DNA of 10,608 nucleotides from JBBQXY01 sp051004815 (GTDB lineage Bacteria; Chloroflexota; Ktedonobacteria; Ktedonobacterales; Ktedonobacteraceae): positions 1-10,608 of the forward strand of contig JBPCJY010000100.1 of NCBI GenBank assembly GCA_051004815.1, given 5' to 3'. The translations under genes were made by a program, and so were the position numbers. A model generated the notes under the pieces. That model was not told the DNA's origin. It made no database searches and was given only the letters and a program-made list of their open reading frames with translations. How positions within the stretch are numbered: the first letter of the stretch is position 1; every line of letters begins with the position of its first letter. Of this stretch, positions 1 through 7,038 are shown one piece after another.

Positions 1-60
1 CCACCCCCGTCCCTTCTCCGGGGCCCATCCCACGCATTAAGGGGCCCGTGTGTAAGGGGG

Positions 61-85
61 GGTGCACCCCTGGCCCTCGCCCTGG
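61..85 (+). repeat. Degenerate copy of the GGCGACCC/GGTCGCC repeat arm
   Basis: This 25-bp stretch aligns loosely with the 23-bp arm of the inverted repeat at 8021-8114. The 11-mer TCGCCCTGGAA at 77-87 is identical to 8106-8116, and the first half matches only in part. It lies just upstream of a better copy at 121-142. The surrounding 1-120 is low-complexity G/C-run sequence with no gene visible. The alignment was made by eye and could be chance outside the 11-mer. Confidence 0.35.
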
Positions 86-120
86 AAACTGCGCTGTAGC
101 ACTTCAGTGAATGCCTATAT

Positions 121-142
121 GGCGACCCTTGGGTCGCCCTGG
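121..142 (+). repeat. Palindromic repeat related to the 8021-8114 element
   Basis: The sequence matches the right arm of the 8021-8114 inverted repeat (8092-8114) except for one missing base in the centre. It contains a self-complementary core, GGCGACCC-TT-GGGTCGCC at 121-138, that can form an 8-bp stem. It sits about 60 bp past the stop codon of the permease-kinase gene, on the 3' side of that transcript. No T-run follows on either strand, so it is not a classical intrinsic terminator. It is better read as one copy of a dispersed intergenic palindrome (REP-like) family. Confidence 0.6.
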
Positions 143-203
143 TACACTACACATCATGTCTTGGCAATAATATACTGCCCCTTTCACTTACTGCATGCAC
201 CCC

Positions 204-2498
204 TTACTGTATAATGTCGCCCATAGTGGGCAGGGTGAAGGAAAATGTTGAGCCTTTGCCTTCTATGCCGCTACTTTCTACGTTGATGGTGCCATGCATG
301 GCCTCAACCAGTTGGCGGGTGATCGCTAAACCCAGTCCACTGCCTCTTGTGGTGCCATGCATGTCGCGTTCAAGGCGTACAAAGCGTTCAAAGATGATCG
401 CTTGTTTAGCGGGTGGTACACCGTATCCCTGATCTATTATGCTGACTTTGATCATTTGCTGCTCTTCATCCTGCTCGCTAATGACGCTGATTGGCGTTTG
501 AGGGGGTGAGTAGCGCAGGGCGTTGGCGAAGAGGTTGCGCAGGATTTGTTTCAGGCGCGTTTCATCGGCCCAAACGACAAGCGACGGAGGAATATCAATT
601 TTAACGGAGCGTTGTTCTTTGAGAAGGAGAGGCTCAAAAAGATCGATGACTGCGCTACAGATTTTCTTGAGTGAAATGGTGGAACATTGCAGCGCGGCGG
701 TATCCAATTGGATACGACTGGCATCCATGATATTGGCCTGTAACAGTACCAGTTCGTCACAGGCACGTCGTGCTTTATTGATGAATGCTTGTCGGGTGGC
801 CGGGTCGATATCCTCCATTTCGCCGAGCAGTTCCAGGTAGCCCTGCACAATGGTGAGGGGAGTACGAAGTTCGTGACTGGCTGTATTCAGAAAGTCATCT
901 TTCAATTGATCGAGTTCGCTGAGCTTGCTATAGGCTGTACTTAATTCACTGAATAGACGTGCATTTTCACGAGCGGCAGAGGTCTGTTCCCCCAGACTCG
1001 TGAGCAGACGGGGGTAGGCCGAGCCGATTAGCCCAATCACCAGGCAAATCAGCACTGAATAGCCCACATAAACGCTCCAATCGTGATTGGAGATAAGCGT
1101 GCTATCCCATGAAAGAGTCAAGGTTGTCCAGATACCAAAGAGGCTGGCGATACCACCCACGAATGAACAGAGATAGAGCAGCCAGGGAGGAGCAAGTAGT
1201 TGCTCTTTTTCCTTTGCCAACAATGAGCGAAAGCGCACCAGGAGTACAGGAAGATCGAGGAAAAGGATAATCATGGAGACACACCAGATGACTGTTGTGG
1301 AGGCTTGCGTGATGTCATAGACCTGGTTGGTAAAATTAAACTGGCCGAAGTAGAGAAACGGCCCGACAAAGTAGATAAAAATGGCAATCACGATAACAAG
1401 CGTGGTTTGCACATTGATAGCAATGTATGGCGTGCTATGGCGGTTCACTTTCGCCAGACTGCGCGGCAAGCGTTGGTCAAGGGCTGAGACAAACAAAATG
1501 CGTGCGAAGGTGGCGTTATAGAGCACTGTCACCATAACGAAGAACAGGACGAAGATGATTCCTACGAGGATAGCGGTTGGTGCGCCAAAGACCATGCCCA
1601 CGGCGGTGATGGCTGAGTAATTCAAACTGGCCGATCCTGGTGGTACTACCGTCATCACGCCGAAGGTACCAAGCAGGTAGGCAATCAGTACAACTAAAGG
1701 TCCCCAGCGTAAAAAGAGCGAAGTCGTGGTTGCTTGTTTGGTTTCAGCCGCCATGTTAAATGGTACTTCGATACCGAGTAAGGCCAGGATGATAACCCCG
1801 TAGAGGACGAAATTGGGGTTGCCCAGTTGGACTTTGCTGATCGTTAGCGGTACTTGCGATGGGTGGCCGTTCAATAGCCAGACAATGCCGGCCAAACCGA
1901 CGAGGCAGATAGCCACTCCATAGATGGCAATAACTCCTGTTGCGATTCTCATGATTGGGCGCAATGATAGTGTTGCTAGCCATCCTCCCACTAACAGGAG
2001 ACAGAGGACAATGATGCCTTGTTGCCATGGTTGTGCCAGCCAGTTAGCGTTTGGGCCGGCGATTTGCGTACCAATGCCTTGGAGCAGCAGAATTATCCCA
2101 TCGGTCGCGGCAAGCAGCACGAGCACGCCAGGAAACCAGGCACAGAAACCCGCGAAAAACCCCCAAAGCGGCCCCAGCGCACGATGTGTCCAAACGTAGA
2201 TAGCACCATCGACTGGCATGAATCGGTTAAGTTGCGCGGCAACAACCGCACCAGGAATGAGAAAGGTCACTGTCCCAATAATCCAGTAGAGATAGGTGAT
2301 GGCTCCTCCGCCCTCCGTTGCCTGCACAACGGAAGCATTGGGAATAAAGAGAACTATCGCGATGAAGATCACAAGCATATCGACCCGCGTCAGTAGGCGT
2401 GGTAATAATTCGCCTGTGCGTTGCTCAGAGCGTAATGGTTCGCCTATTGTGCTCTGTAGGATAGTTGGTACGTATTGCCTTTCGAACTTACTCATCAT
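204..2498 (-). CDS. Amino-acid-permease-like / sensor histidine kinase fusion protein
   Basis: One uninterrupted frame (about 764 aa) joins a transporter to a kinase. Numbering here counts from a TTG at 2501, three bases upstream of the chosen start. Residues 36-498 hold about 12 hydrophobic helices with APC-superfamily hallmarks: the MPVDGAIYVW segment near 96-104, GIEVPFNMAAETKQ at 243-256 (the unwound helix 6 region of amino acid permeases), and LPRSLAKVNRHSTP at 345-358. A helical linker (506-534) leads into a full HisKA/HATPase_c module. Its H-box is ASHELRTP with phospho-acceptor His543; the N-box is RNLFANALRYSPP (655-667), G1 is DQGYGVPP (690-697), the F-box is FERF (704-707) and G2 is RGSGLGLA (719-726). 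All kinase motifs look intact. I infer a membrane sensor that autophosphorylates in response to substrate binding or transport by the permease part, by analogy with the CbrA type, where an unrelated SLC5-like transporter is fused to a kinase. No response regulator gene is visible. The start could be TTG 2501, ATG 2498 or ATG 2495. An AGGG at 2502-2505 favours one of the ATGs, and 2495 has the better spacing. Confidence 0.9.
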   Translation of the reverse strand: MMSKFERQYVPTILQSTIGEPLRSEQRTGELLPRLLTRVDMLVIFIAIVLFIPNASVVQATEGGGAITYLYWIIGTVTFLIPGAVVAAQLNRFMPVDGAIYVWTHRALGPLWGFFAGFCAWFPGVLVLLAATDGIILLLQGIGTQIAGPNANWLAQPWQQGIIVLCLLLVGGWLATLSLRPIMRIATGVIAIYGVAICLVGLAGIVWLLNGHPSQVPLTISKVQLGNPNFVLYGVIILALLGIEVPFNMAAETKQATTTSLFLRWGPLVVLIAYLLGTFGVMTVVPPGSASLNYSAITAVGMVFGAPTAILVGIIFVLFFVMVTVLYNATFARILFVSALDQRLPRSLAKVNRHSTPYIAINVQTTLVIVIAIFIYFVGPFLYFGQFNFTNQVYDITQASTTVIWCVSMIILFLDLPVLLVRFRSLLAKEKEQLLAPPWLLYLCSFVGGIASLFGIWTTLTLSWDSTLISNHDWSVYVGYSVLICLVIGLIGSAYPRLLTSLGEQTSAARENARLFSELSTAYSKLSELDQLKDDFLNTASHELRTPLTIVQGYLELLGEMEDIDPATRQAFINKARRACDELVLLQANIMDASRIQLDTAALQCSTISLKKICSAVIDLFEPLLLKEQRSVKIDIPPSLVVWADETRLKQILRNLFANALRYSPPQTPISVISEQDEEQQMIKVSIIDQGYGVPPAKQAIIFERFVRLERDMHGTTRGSGLGLAITRQLVEAMHGTINVESSGIEGKGSTFSFTLPTMGDIIQ

Positions 2499-2560
2499 CA
2501 ACCCTGCTTCTATACGAACCGAACGAGCCGAAATAGGGAAAGAGAGGCCTATGAGCAGGT

Positions 2561-2589
2561 AGTATAACAGATATATAACCTCTGGTAAA
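2561..2589 (-). promoter_or_regulatory. Putative sigma70-type promoter of the permease-kinase gene
   Basis: On the minus strand a -35-like TTTACC (2589-2584) is separated by exactly 17 bp from a -10-like TATACT (2566-2561), a 4/6 and 5/6 match to the consensus hexamers. Transcription would start near 2554, leaving a leader of about 55 nt before the start codon. It lies just past the hairpin at 2595-2655, so the fusion gene could be transcribed separately from the genes upstream. Prediction by eye only. Confidence 0.5.
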
Positions 2590-2594
2590 GAGTA

Positions 2595-2655
2595 AATAAG
2601 CTGATCAGCAACGCTGGCATCCCATTGGGATACCAGCGTTGCTGATCAGCTTATT
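2595..2655. repeat. 61-bp near-perfect palindrome overlapping a stop codon
   Basis: Bases 2595-2617 and 2633-2655 are exact reverse complements (23 bp). After one mismatch (C2618/A2632) the pairing continues for about six more bases around a centre at 2625. In the minus-strand transcript the first arm begins at the second base of the last sense codon of the preceding gene and contains its TAA stop (2653-2651). The downstream strand continues TACTCTTTACC with no U-tract, so it is at best a non-canonical (I-shaped) terminator. It may instead be a 3'-end stabiliser or a REP-like repeat. Confidence 0.85.
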
Positions 2656-3343
2656 CATCCTCATTTGTACGAACGGTACAGTAAGAGATTTGCGATGGCG
2701 TCCAGCCGATACAGTCGATACGGGTACCGAGCGGTGTATCGAGTAGTTCGCCCTCGGTGGGCAAGGGCAGATTACTGTTGGGGTCCCACAGTGCTGGTAA
2801 GGGTTGCGCGGTTGAGACACGTTCTTGAGGAATATACGTGGGGTAGAGGCGGCGCATGCATTTATCAAAAAAGTGGCGTGGGGCGTACAGTATTTCGCGC
2901 TTCCAGACGATATGGGTATGTTCTGGTGTCTCATTTTCCACTGTGGACGTGCCACGTAGCAGATATGCGAGTTGCCGTGCCTCTTGCGGGCTTAGTATGA
3001 CACGTTCAACATAGGTGCCACGAGGATTGAGCGTGGCGATAACTTGCGAGCTGGAATGGAGCAGGCGGCGCAACCATTGCGGTGGCTTCGTCAGTTGCAG
3101 ACCCCACTCCTCGGCAAAAATCGTTTCGCCTCGCTGTTCATGTTGACTGTGCCAGACTTGAAAAATTGTCTCTTTCGCTTTGAAGTCGCAGCGGCACTGT
3201 TCCCAGGAGGGATAGCCGCGCTGGCGAATCTCACGACGAACATAGCTACCAAGGGTGGTGATTGTACCCGCGGTAGCTCCGACCGCGATGCTTAGCCAGG
3301 TGAGCGTCAATAATCTCTGTCTCGCGGCACTCGTTCTCTTCAT
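2651..3343 (-). CDS. Hypothetical membrane-anchored protein, 230 aa
   Basis: I do not recognise this family. Residues 11-33 form one hydrophobic segment after a short basic start (MKRTSAARQR), which suggests an N-terminal membrane anchor or uncleaved signal with the rest outside the membrane; no lipobox is visible. The remainder is rich in Trp, Arg and Pro and has scattered cysteines (C50, C52, C162, C211, C222) but no motif I can name. A strong ribosome-binding site, GGAGG at 3355-3351, lies 7 nt before the ATG and inside the end of the preceding HAD gene. The ATG overlaps that gene's stop as ATGA (3343-3340), so the two are almost certainly co-translated. The stop codon lies inside the 2595-2655 hairpin. 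The reading frame is convincing; the function is unknown. Confidence 0.8.
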   Translation of the reverse strand: MKRTSAARQRLLTLTWLSIAVGATAGTITTLGSYVRREIRQRGYPSWEQCRCDFKAKETIFQVWHSQHEQRGETIFAEEWGLQLTKPPQWLRRLLHSSSQVIATLNPRGTYVERVILSPQEARQLAYLLRGTSTVENETPEHTHIVWKREILYAPRHFFDKCMRRLYPTYIPQERVSTAQPLPALWDPNSNLPLPTEGELLDTPLGTRIDCIGWTPSQISYCTVRTNEDE

Positions 3344-4080
3344 GCAGGTACCTCCAATAGGTCAAGTAAGTCAGTGAGTGAATGTACAAGCAAACAATCA
3401 ACGTTGCGTTCTGCTAAGTTTCCTGCCCTATCCAGCAAGACTGGCGTCATGCCGACGGCGCGAGCACCCAGTACATCATGAATATAAGAGTCCCCTATAT
3501 GCAACGTATAATCGGCAATGCTATTCGTGCGTTGCAATGCCAGTTCGTAGAGGAACGGCGAAGGTTTCGGATAGCGTGCGACCGCCGAGACGAGCAGACA
3601 ATCGAAGTAGGGTGTGAGATGGAGGTTGCGCAGGATTGGGCCAAGCACAATGCCCCAATCGGAGATCACACCCAGCGTATAGCCATGTGTACGCAGCGCA
3701 TTCAGCGTGGGTAGCACGTCGGGATAGAGCTGCCAACTGCTATGTTTATCGAACTCCTCGTTAATGTTTTGGGCCAATTGATAGAGGCGGGTTTCATCGC
3801 GTTCTTCAATGAAGGGGCGTAACAGGTTCATGTAGTAGCCAACCCAAAAATCAGCGATAGCCTGTTCACTGCCCCATGTGGAACGATTGAGGCGCAGCTG
3901 GCGAAAGTAATAGTCCTCGGCTTCGGTCATACGCTCTTTCACCGCATCAAGGTGGATATGCAGGTTTAAGCGATGACAGACCTGTAAGCAGATTTCCGGT
4001 ACAGAAGGATTTGGGCGAATGAGCGTAAAGCCAGCGTCAAAAAAAATGGTGCGGATCGATTGTGGTTGTTCAAAAGGCAT
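3340..4080 (-). CDS. HAD-superfamily hydrolase (subfamily IA-like)
   Basis: The 246-aa protein has the ordered HAD motifs. Motif I is FFDAGFTL, with nucleophile Asp15. Motif II is VISDWG, with Ser140. Motif III is YPKPSP, with Lys172. Motif IV is HIGDSYIHD, with Asp197 and Asp202. Between motifs I and II lies an alpha-helical cap of about 100 residues, the arrangement of the C1-cap phosphatase-like members. These cytosolic enzymes usually dephosphorylate small metabolites; the substrate cannot be read from sequence. Position 17, usually the acid/base Asp of DxD phosphatases, is Gly. This occurs in several HAD-IA branches (DAxGT and DAGFT types) and may shift activity. A GAGG at spacing 5 precedes the ATG. 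The gene follows the 4108-4181 hairpin and overlaps the next gene by 4 bp. Confidence 0.88.
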   Translation of the reverse strand: MPFEQPQSIRTIFFDAGFTLIRPNPSVPEICLQVCHRLNLHIHLDAVKERMTEAEDYYFRQLRLNRSTWGSEQAIADFWVGYYMNLLRPFIEERDETRLYQLAQNINEEFDKHSSWQLYPDVLPTLNALRTHGYTLGVISDWGIVLGPILRNLHLTPYFDCLLVSAVARYPKPSPFLYELALQRTNSIADYTLHIGDSYIHDVLGARAVGMTPVLLDRAGNLAERNVDCLLVHSLTDLLDLLEVPA

Positions 4081-4107
4081 TCTGTCCTCGCCATTGGGTG
4101 AGTAGCA

Positions 4108-4181
4108 GATAGAGTGTTGTGGTCAGCAATCTGGGAGGTCACTACAGCGGTCTCACAGATTGCTGACCACAACACTCTATC
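4108..4181. repeat. Long inverted repeat (26-bp perfect stem) overlapping a stop codon
   Basis: Bases 4108-4133 and 4156-4181 are exact reverse complements, separated by a 22-nt loop that can pair a few bases further. On the minus-strand transcript the first arm begins at the second base of the last sense codon of the aminotransferase gene and includes its TAG stop (4179-4177). No U-tract follows. Only 27 bp separate the hairpin from the HAD start codon and I see no promoter there, so read-through into the HAD gene must be common if that gene is expressed. The arm shares the core TCAGCAA with the palindrome at 2595-2655. Confidence 0.85.
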
Positions 4182-5400
4182 GTACTCGTTCTTTGTAGAC
4201 AGCGTCGGAGGCGGCAAGGGCTGCGCCTGCTGGCGGTGTCAGGCCGCTGCGCGGCAAGACGTGCTCGAGCGCGGCTAATACGGTATCAACGTTCTTACGA
4301 TTAGAATTGTACCCCATCAAGCCAATGCGTATCAGACGGCCCTTGAGTGCGCCGAAGCCACCGCCGATCTCGATGTTGTATTCATCCAACAGACCTTTGC
4401 GAATAGCAAGTTCGTCTACGCCCTCTGGTAGGCTGACGGCGGTGAGTACAGAGAGCGCGTAGCCCGGCTTGGTGAGTATCTTGAGTCCCATGGCCTCAAT
4501 GCCAGCTTTGACCGCGTCACCATGTAGTTGGTGCCGTTCCCAGCGAGCCTCCAGACCCTCTTCCATGGCGATACGAATGGCCTCACGCACACCATAGACG
4601 ATGTTACTGCAAGCGGTATGGTGGTAGGTGTGATCTCCGTTCCAATAGCGGTTGAGGTGGTGCAGGTCGAGATAGTAGCTCTGCACAGGCTTCTTGCGCT
4701 TCTGAATAACTTCGACGGCCCGCTCATTGAGGGTGACAGGAGCCAGGCCGGGAAGTGCGCCCAGGCTTTTCTGACTGCCGGCGTAGCAAGCATCGATCTT
4801 CATCGCATCGACATTCATAGGCACACCACCGAGGCCGCACACAGCGTCTACGACGAAGAGTGCGCCATATTTATGGGTGATGCGCTCAAGCTCTTCCAGA
4901 GGCTGTAAGAGGCCGGTGGAGGTTTCCGCGATGGCGGTGGCAAATACTTTTGTGTTTGGATGCTCTTTGAAGGCTTGCTCCAAGGTCTCAGGCTCAAGCG
5001 GTGAACCTAATTCCGTTGCCAGGTTGACGACGTGTGCGCCAGCACGCTGCGAGATTTCAACGATCTGCCCACTGAAAAATCCCAGGCTACCAGCAATAAT
5101 GGTATCGCCCTCTTCCAGCAAATTACACAACACGGCTTCCGCTCCGGAAAAGCCTGAGCCAGAAACACAGAGCGTCATCTCGTTCTTGGTCTGGAACATC
5201 CAACGCAACATCTGCGCAGTTTCTTCGAGGATACCGAAAAATTCGGGGTCGATGTGTCCAAGCTGTGGTGCCGCGGTGATACGTAGAATGCGTGGATCAA
5301 CGTTGCAGGGGCCAGGGCCGAGCAACAGCCTGTACGTCGGATTGAGTTCAGGAATGGTATCCTCTTGTATTGTCAGTTTTCCCGCGATCATTTGTGCCAT
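4177..5400 (-). CDS. Class V aminotransferase, alanine-glyoxylate aminotransferase family
   Basis: The 407-aa PLP-dependent enzyme resembles alanine/serine-glyoxylate aminotransferases of fold type I. Visible hallmarks are LLLGPGPCNV near 25-34, the cofactor phosphate-binding SGSG (80-83), VVDAVCGLGG (183-192) with Asp185 for the pyridine nitrogen, and SQKSLGALPG (209-218) with the Schiff-base Lys211. Later come YYLDL (242-246), a YHHT motif (259-262), and RIGLMG (358-363) with the carboxylate-binding Arg358. It probably transfers an amino group from alanine or serine to glyoxylate in the cytosol, linking glyoxylate and photorespiration-type carbon to glycine. A ureidoglycine-glyoxylate (PucG-like) role is possible, but no purine-catabolism neighbours are seen. 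It starts 21 bp after prfA, with a GAAAGGTAGG ribosome-binding site (5418-5409), so the two are probably co-transcribed. Confidence 0.92.
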   Translation of the reverse strand: MAQMIAGKLTIQEDTIPELNPTYRLLLGPGPCNVDPRILRITAAPQLGHIDPEFFGILEETAQMLRWMFQTKNEMTLCVSGSGFSGAEAVLCNLLEEGDTIIAGSLGFFSGQIVEISQRAGAHVVNLATELGSPLEPETLEQAFKEHPNTKVFATAIAETSTGLLQPLEELERITHKYGALFVVDAVCGLGGVPMNVDAMKIDACYAGSQKSLGALPGLAPVTLNERAVEVIQKRKKPVQSYYLDLHHLNRYWNGDHTYHHTACSNIVYGVREAIRIAMEEGLEARWERHQLHGDAVKAGIEAMGLKILTKPGYALSVLTAVSLPEGVDELAIRKGLLDEYNIEIGGGFGALKGRLIRIGLMGYNSNRKNVDTVLAALEHVLPRSGLTPPAGAALAASDAVYKERVR

Positions 5401-5421
5401 AGTGCTTGCCTACCTTTCAAA

Positions 5422-6516
5422 TTATCCTACCTTCACTTCTTCCTCGAAGAGGTGCTGTAGTTTGTCTGCTTGATCGACTGTGATCAAGTTATCAATAAAT
5501 TCGTCGAGCTCACCATTGAGCACGCCGGGTAGATTATGTCGTGTTAAACCAATGCGATGATCGGTGACACGGTCTTGTGGGTAATTGTAGGTACGAATTT
5601 TCTCGCTGCGATCACCGGTTTGCACCTGTGAACGTCGCGTCTTGCTCAATTCTTCCTGTCGTTTGGCCTCCTCCAGGTCCCAGAGGCGAATTTTGAGCAC
5701 GCCGAGAGCCTTGAGCTTGTTCTTGAGTTGCGACTTCTCGTCCTGGCAGGTCACGACCAGTCCGGTGGGCAGGTGCGTGATGCGCACAGCGGAATCCGTG
5801 GTGTTCACACTTTGTCCACCATGTCCGGTAGAACGATAGACATCCACGCGGATATCGCTTTCTTTGATGTCAATCTGGATAACGTCATCAGCCTCCGGCA
5901 AGACAATAACCTTGGCAGTGGATGTATGAATACGTCCATTGGCCTCGGTAACAGGGACACGCTGCACGCGATGGGTACCGCCTTCATATTTCATGCGGTT
6001 ATATGCGCCCTTGCCCTTGACAACAAAGGTGACGTCCTTCATGCCACCCTGTCCCGTCTCGTTGATATCCAGAATTTCGATTTTCCAGCGTCTTCCCTCC
6101 GCGTAACGGCTATACATGCGGAAGAGTTCACCGGCAAACAAAGCCGCCTCGTCGCCACCTGCACCGCCCTGGATGGTGACGATAGCATTTTTATCATCCA
6201 TGATATCTTTGGGCAACAGTGAGACTTTGACCTCTTCCAGAATTTCCTCTTTCACGGCTTTGAGCCGCTCGATCTCTTCAAAGGCCAGTTCGCGCATCTC
6301 TGGGTCGTCGCTATCGTACAATTCCTGGGCTTCGGCGATACGTTTGTCGTTCTCAACCAATTCCTGGTATTTGTTGACGACATATTCAAGCTCGGCATGC
6401 TCACGTCCATAGCGTTGCAACTGTGGAATGTCGTCAAGTACCTCTGGCTGTGCCATTAAGTTGTTGAGTTCTTCATACCGCCTGGCCAGGCTGGCCAGCT
6501 TATTCATTAAATCCAT
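5422..6516 (-). CDS. prfA: Peptide chain release factor 1 (RF1)
   Basis: The 364-aa protein is a full-length class I release factor, near the usual RF1 size. The catalytic GGQ motif is at 233-235 within STGHGGQSVNTTDSAVRI, and the stop-codon-reading tripeptide is PVT at 188-190 (RVPVTEANGRIHTS). PxT rather than SPF assigns it to RF1, which reads UAA and UAG and releases the finished peptide at the ribosome. The N-terminal helical domain (about 1-110) and the GGAGGDEAALFA stretch (117-128) are typical. A GAGGAG precedes the ATG by 10 nt. In many bacteria the GGQ methylase gene prmC follows prfA; here an aminotransferase gene takes that place, so any prmC must be elsewhere. Confidence 0.97.
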   Translation of the reverse strand: MDLMNKLASLARRYEELNNLMAQPEVLDDIPQLQRYGREHAELEYVVNKYQELVENDKRIAEAQELYDSDDPEMRELAFEEIERLKAVKEEILEEVKVSLLPKDIMDDKNAIVTIQGGAGGDEAALFAGELFRMYSRYAEGRRWKIEILDINETGQGGMKDVTFVVKGKGAYNRMKYEGGTHRVQRVPVTEANGRIHTSTAKVIVLPEADDVIQIDIKESDIRVDVYRSTGHGGQSVNTTDSAVRITHLPTGLVVTCQDEKSQLKNKLKALGVLKIRLWDLEEAKRQEELSKTRRSQVQTGDRSEKIRTYNYPQDRVTDHRIGLTRHNLPGVLNGELDEFIDNLITVDQADKLQHLFEEEVKVG

Positions 6517-6767
6517 GGGTTCTATACTCCTCGAATCTTTCTCTCCCTATCCGCCCCAAATGGATATGCTTTCTGTACTATGATAGCGATTCAATATCCC
6601 ATGTCATCATGGTATCATATTTTCCAGGCTCTCGGAACGGACGATTTGCTATAAATTATGGCAGGTGTATAGCTGCAAGCGACGTTGCTATGACGTAGTC
6701 AAGCAGCGGTAGTGTGTATTGGAGGCAGGTAGAAGCATCGCTACCCGGCAGTGAGCAAGTAGTGGGC

Positions 6768-6812
6768 GGAAACAACTGAAACATGTGATACAACTGATAC
6801 ATATGACACATC
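6768..6812. repeat. Tandem 9-bp direct-repeat array (putative operator)
   Basis: The heptamer TGAAACA, TGATACA, TGATACA, TGACACA recurs at 6777, 6786, 6795 and 6804, exactly 9 bp apart. A weaker fifth unit (GGAAACAAC) starts at 6768. Read on the other strand the unit is TGTATCAnn. The array ends about 10 bp upstream of a candidate -35 element, the position expected for an activator, although repression of either divergent gene is also possible. No regulator gene is encoded nearby, so the cognate protein is unknown. Confidence 0.6.
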
Positions 6813-6822
6813 GCAAAAACAG

Positions 6823-6851
6823 TTGCTATGCTGTGTAAGTCTTCTCATACT
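6823..6851 (+). promoter_or_regulatory. Putative promoter of the formate/nitrite transporter family gene
   Basis: TTGCTA (6823-6828) and CATACT (6846-6851) are spaced by 17 bp, each a 4/6 match to the sigma70 consensus. Weak hexamers with an upstream repeat array fit an activator-dependent promoter. It would give a leader of about 180 nt. This is a by-eye prediction with several AT-rich alternatives downstream. Confidence 0.3.
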
Positions 6852-7038
6852 CTCATTATAGCATGTTTTGTGGGGCATTGTAAAAATTCGGGTAACTATG
6901 CTTGTACTCATTTATGATTATTATAACGTAGTGTAAATGGAGGTGTATTCCCTCATCACATGTCTCTGGCACAAAAATGTCGAGCGCACACAGCACTGTT
7001 ACTAGCGGAGTGTTTCTCTATTCCGAGAGGATATGTTC

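Larger units (their letters stand above)
6517..7038. other. Divergent intergenic regulatory region
   Basis: About 520 bp lie between the oppositely transcribed prfA and transporter genes. It holds a 9-bp direct-repeat array (6768-6812) and a candidate rightward promoter (6823-6851). I could not place a convincing -35/-10 pair for prfA. Weak AT-rich -10-like stretches exist on the minus strand around 6600-6660. Another -10-like TATAAC at 6922-6927 lacks a well-spaced -35. No tRNA-like cloverleaf and no convincing small gene was found. Confidence 0.6.

Noticed and set aside
1..70. G/C-run region with a repeated GGGGCCC (20-26 and 41-47) and a 12-bp palindrome (59-70)
   Set aside because: The repeats are short and low in complexity. 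I could not build a convincing structure or gene from them beyond the weak repeat copy at 61-85.
2595..2655. Classical rho-independent terminator
   Set aside because: The stem is long and stable, but no run of U follows on either strand. The same holds for 4108-4181.
4877..5473. 198-residue plus-strand open frame
   Set aside because: It is antisense to the aminotransferase and the end of prfA, both clearly real, and its translation is Ser/Pro-rich with no recognisable motif.
5728..6222. 164-residue plus-strand open frame
   Set aside because: It is fully antisense to prfA, with no ribosome-binding site or motif of its own.
6768..6812. Repeat array as a CRISPR or a replication origin
   Set aside because: The units are 9 bp with no spacers, and no cas, rep or dnaA gene is present. 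An operator fits better.
6937..7005. 22-codon open frame in the transporter leader
   Set aside because: No Shine-Dalgarno sequence precedes its ATG, and neither its composition nor its position supports a leader peptide.
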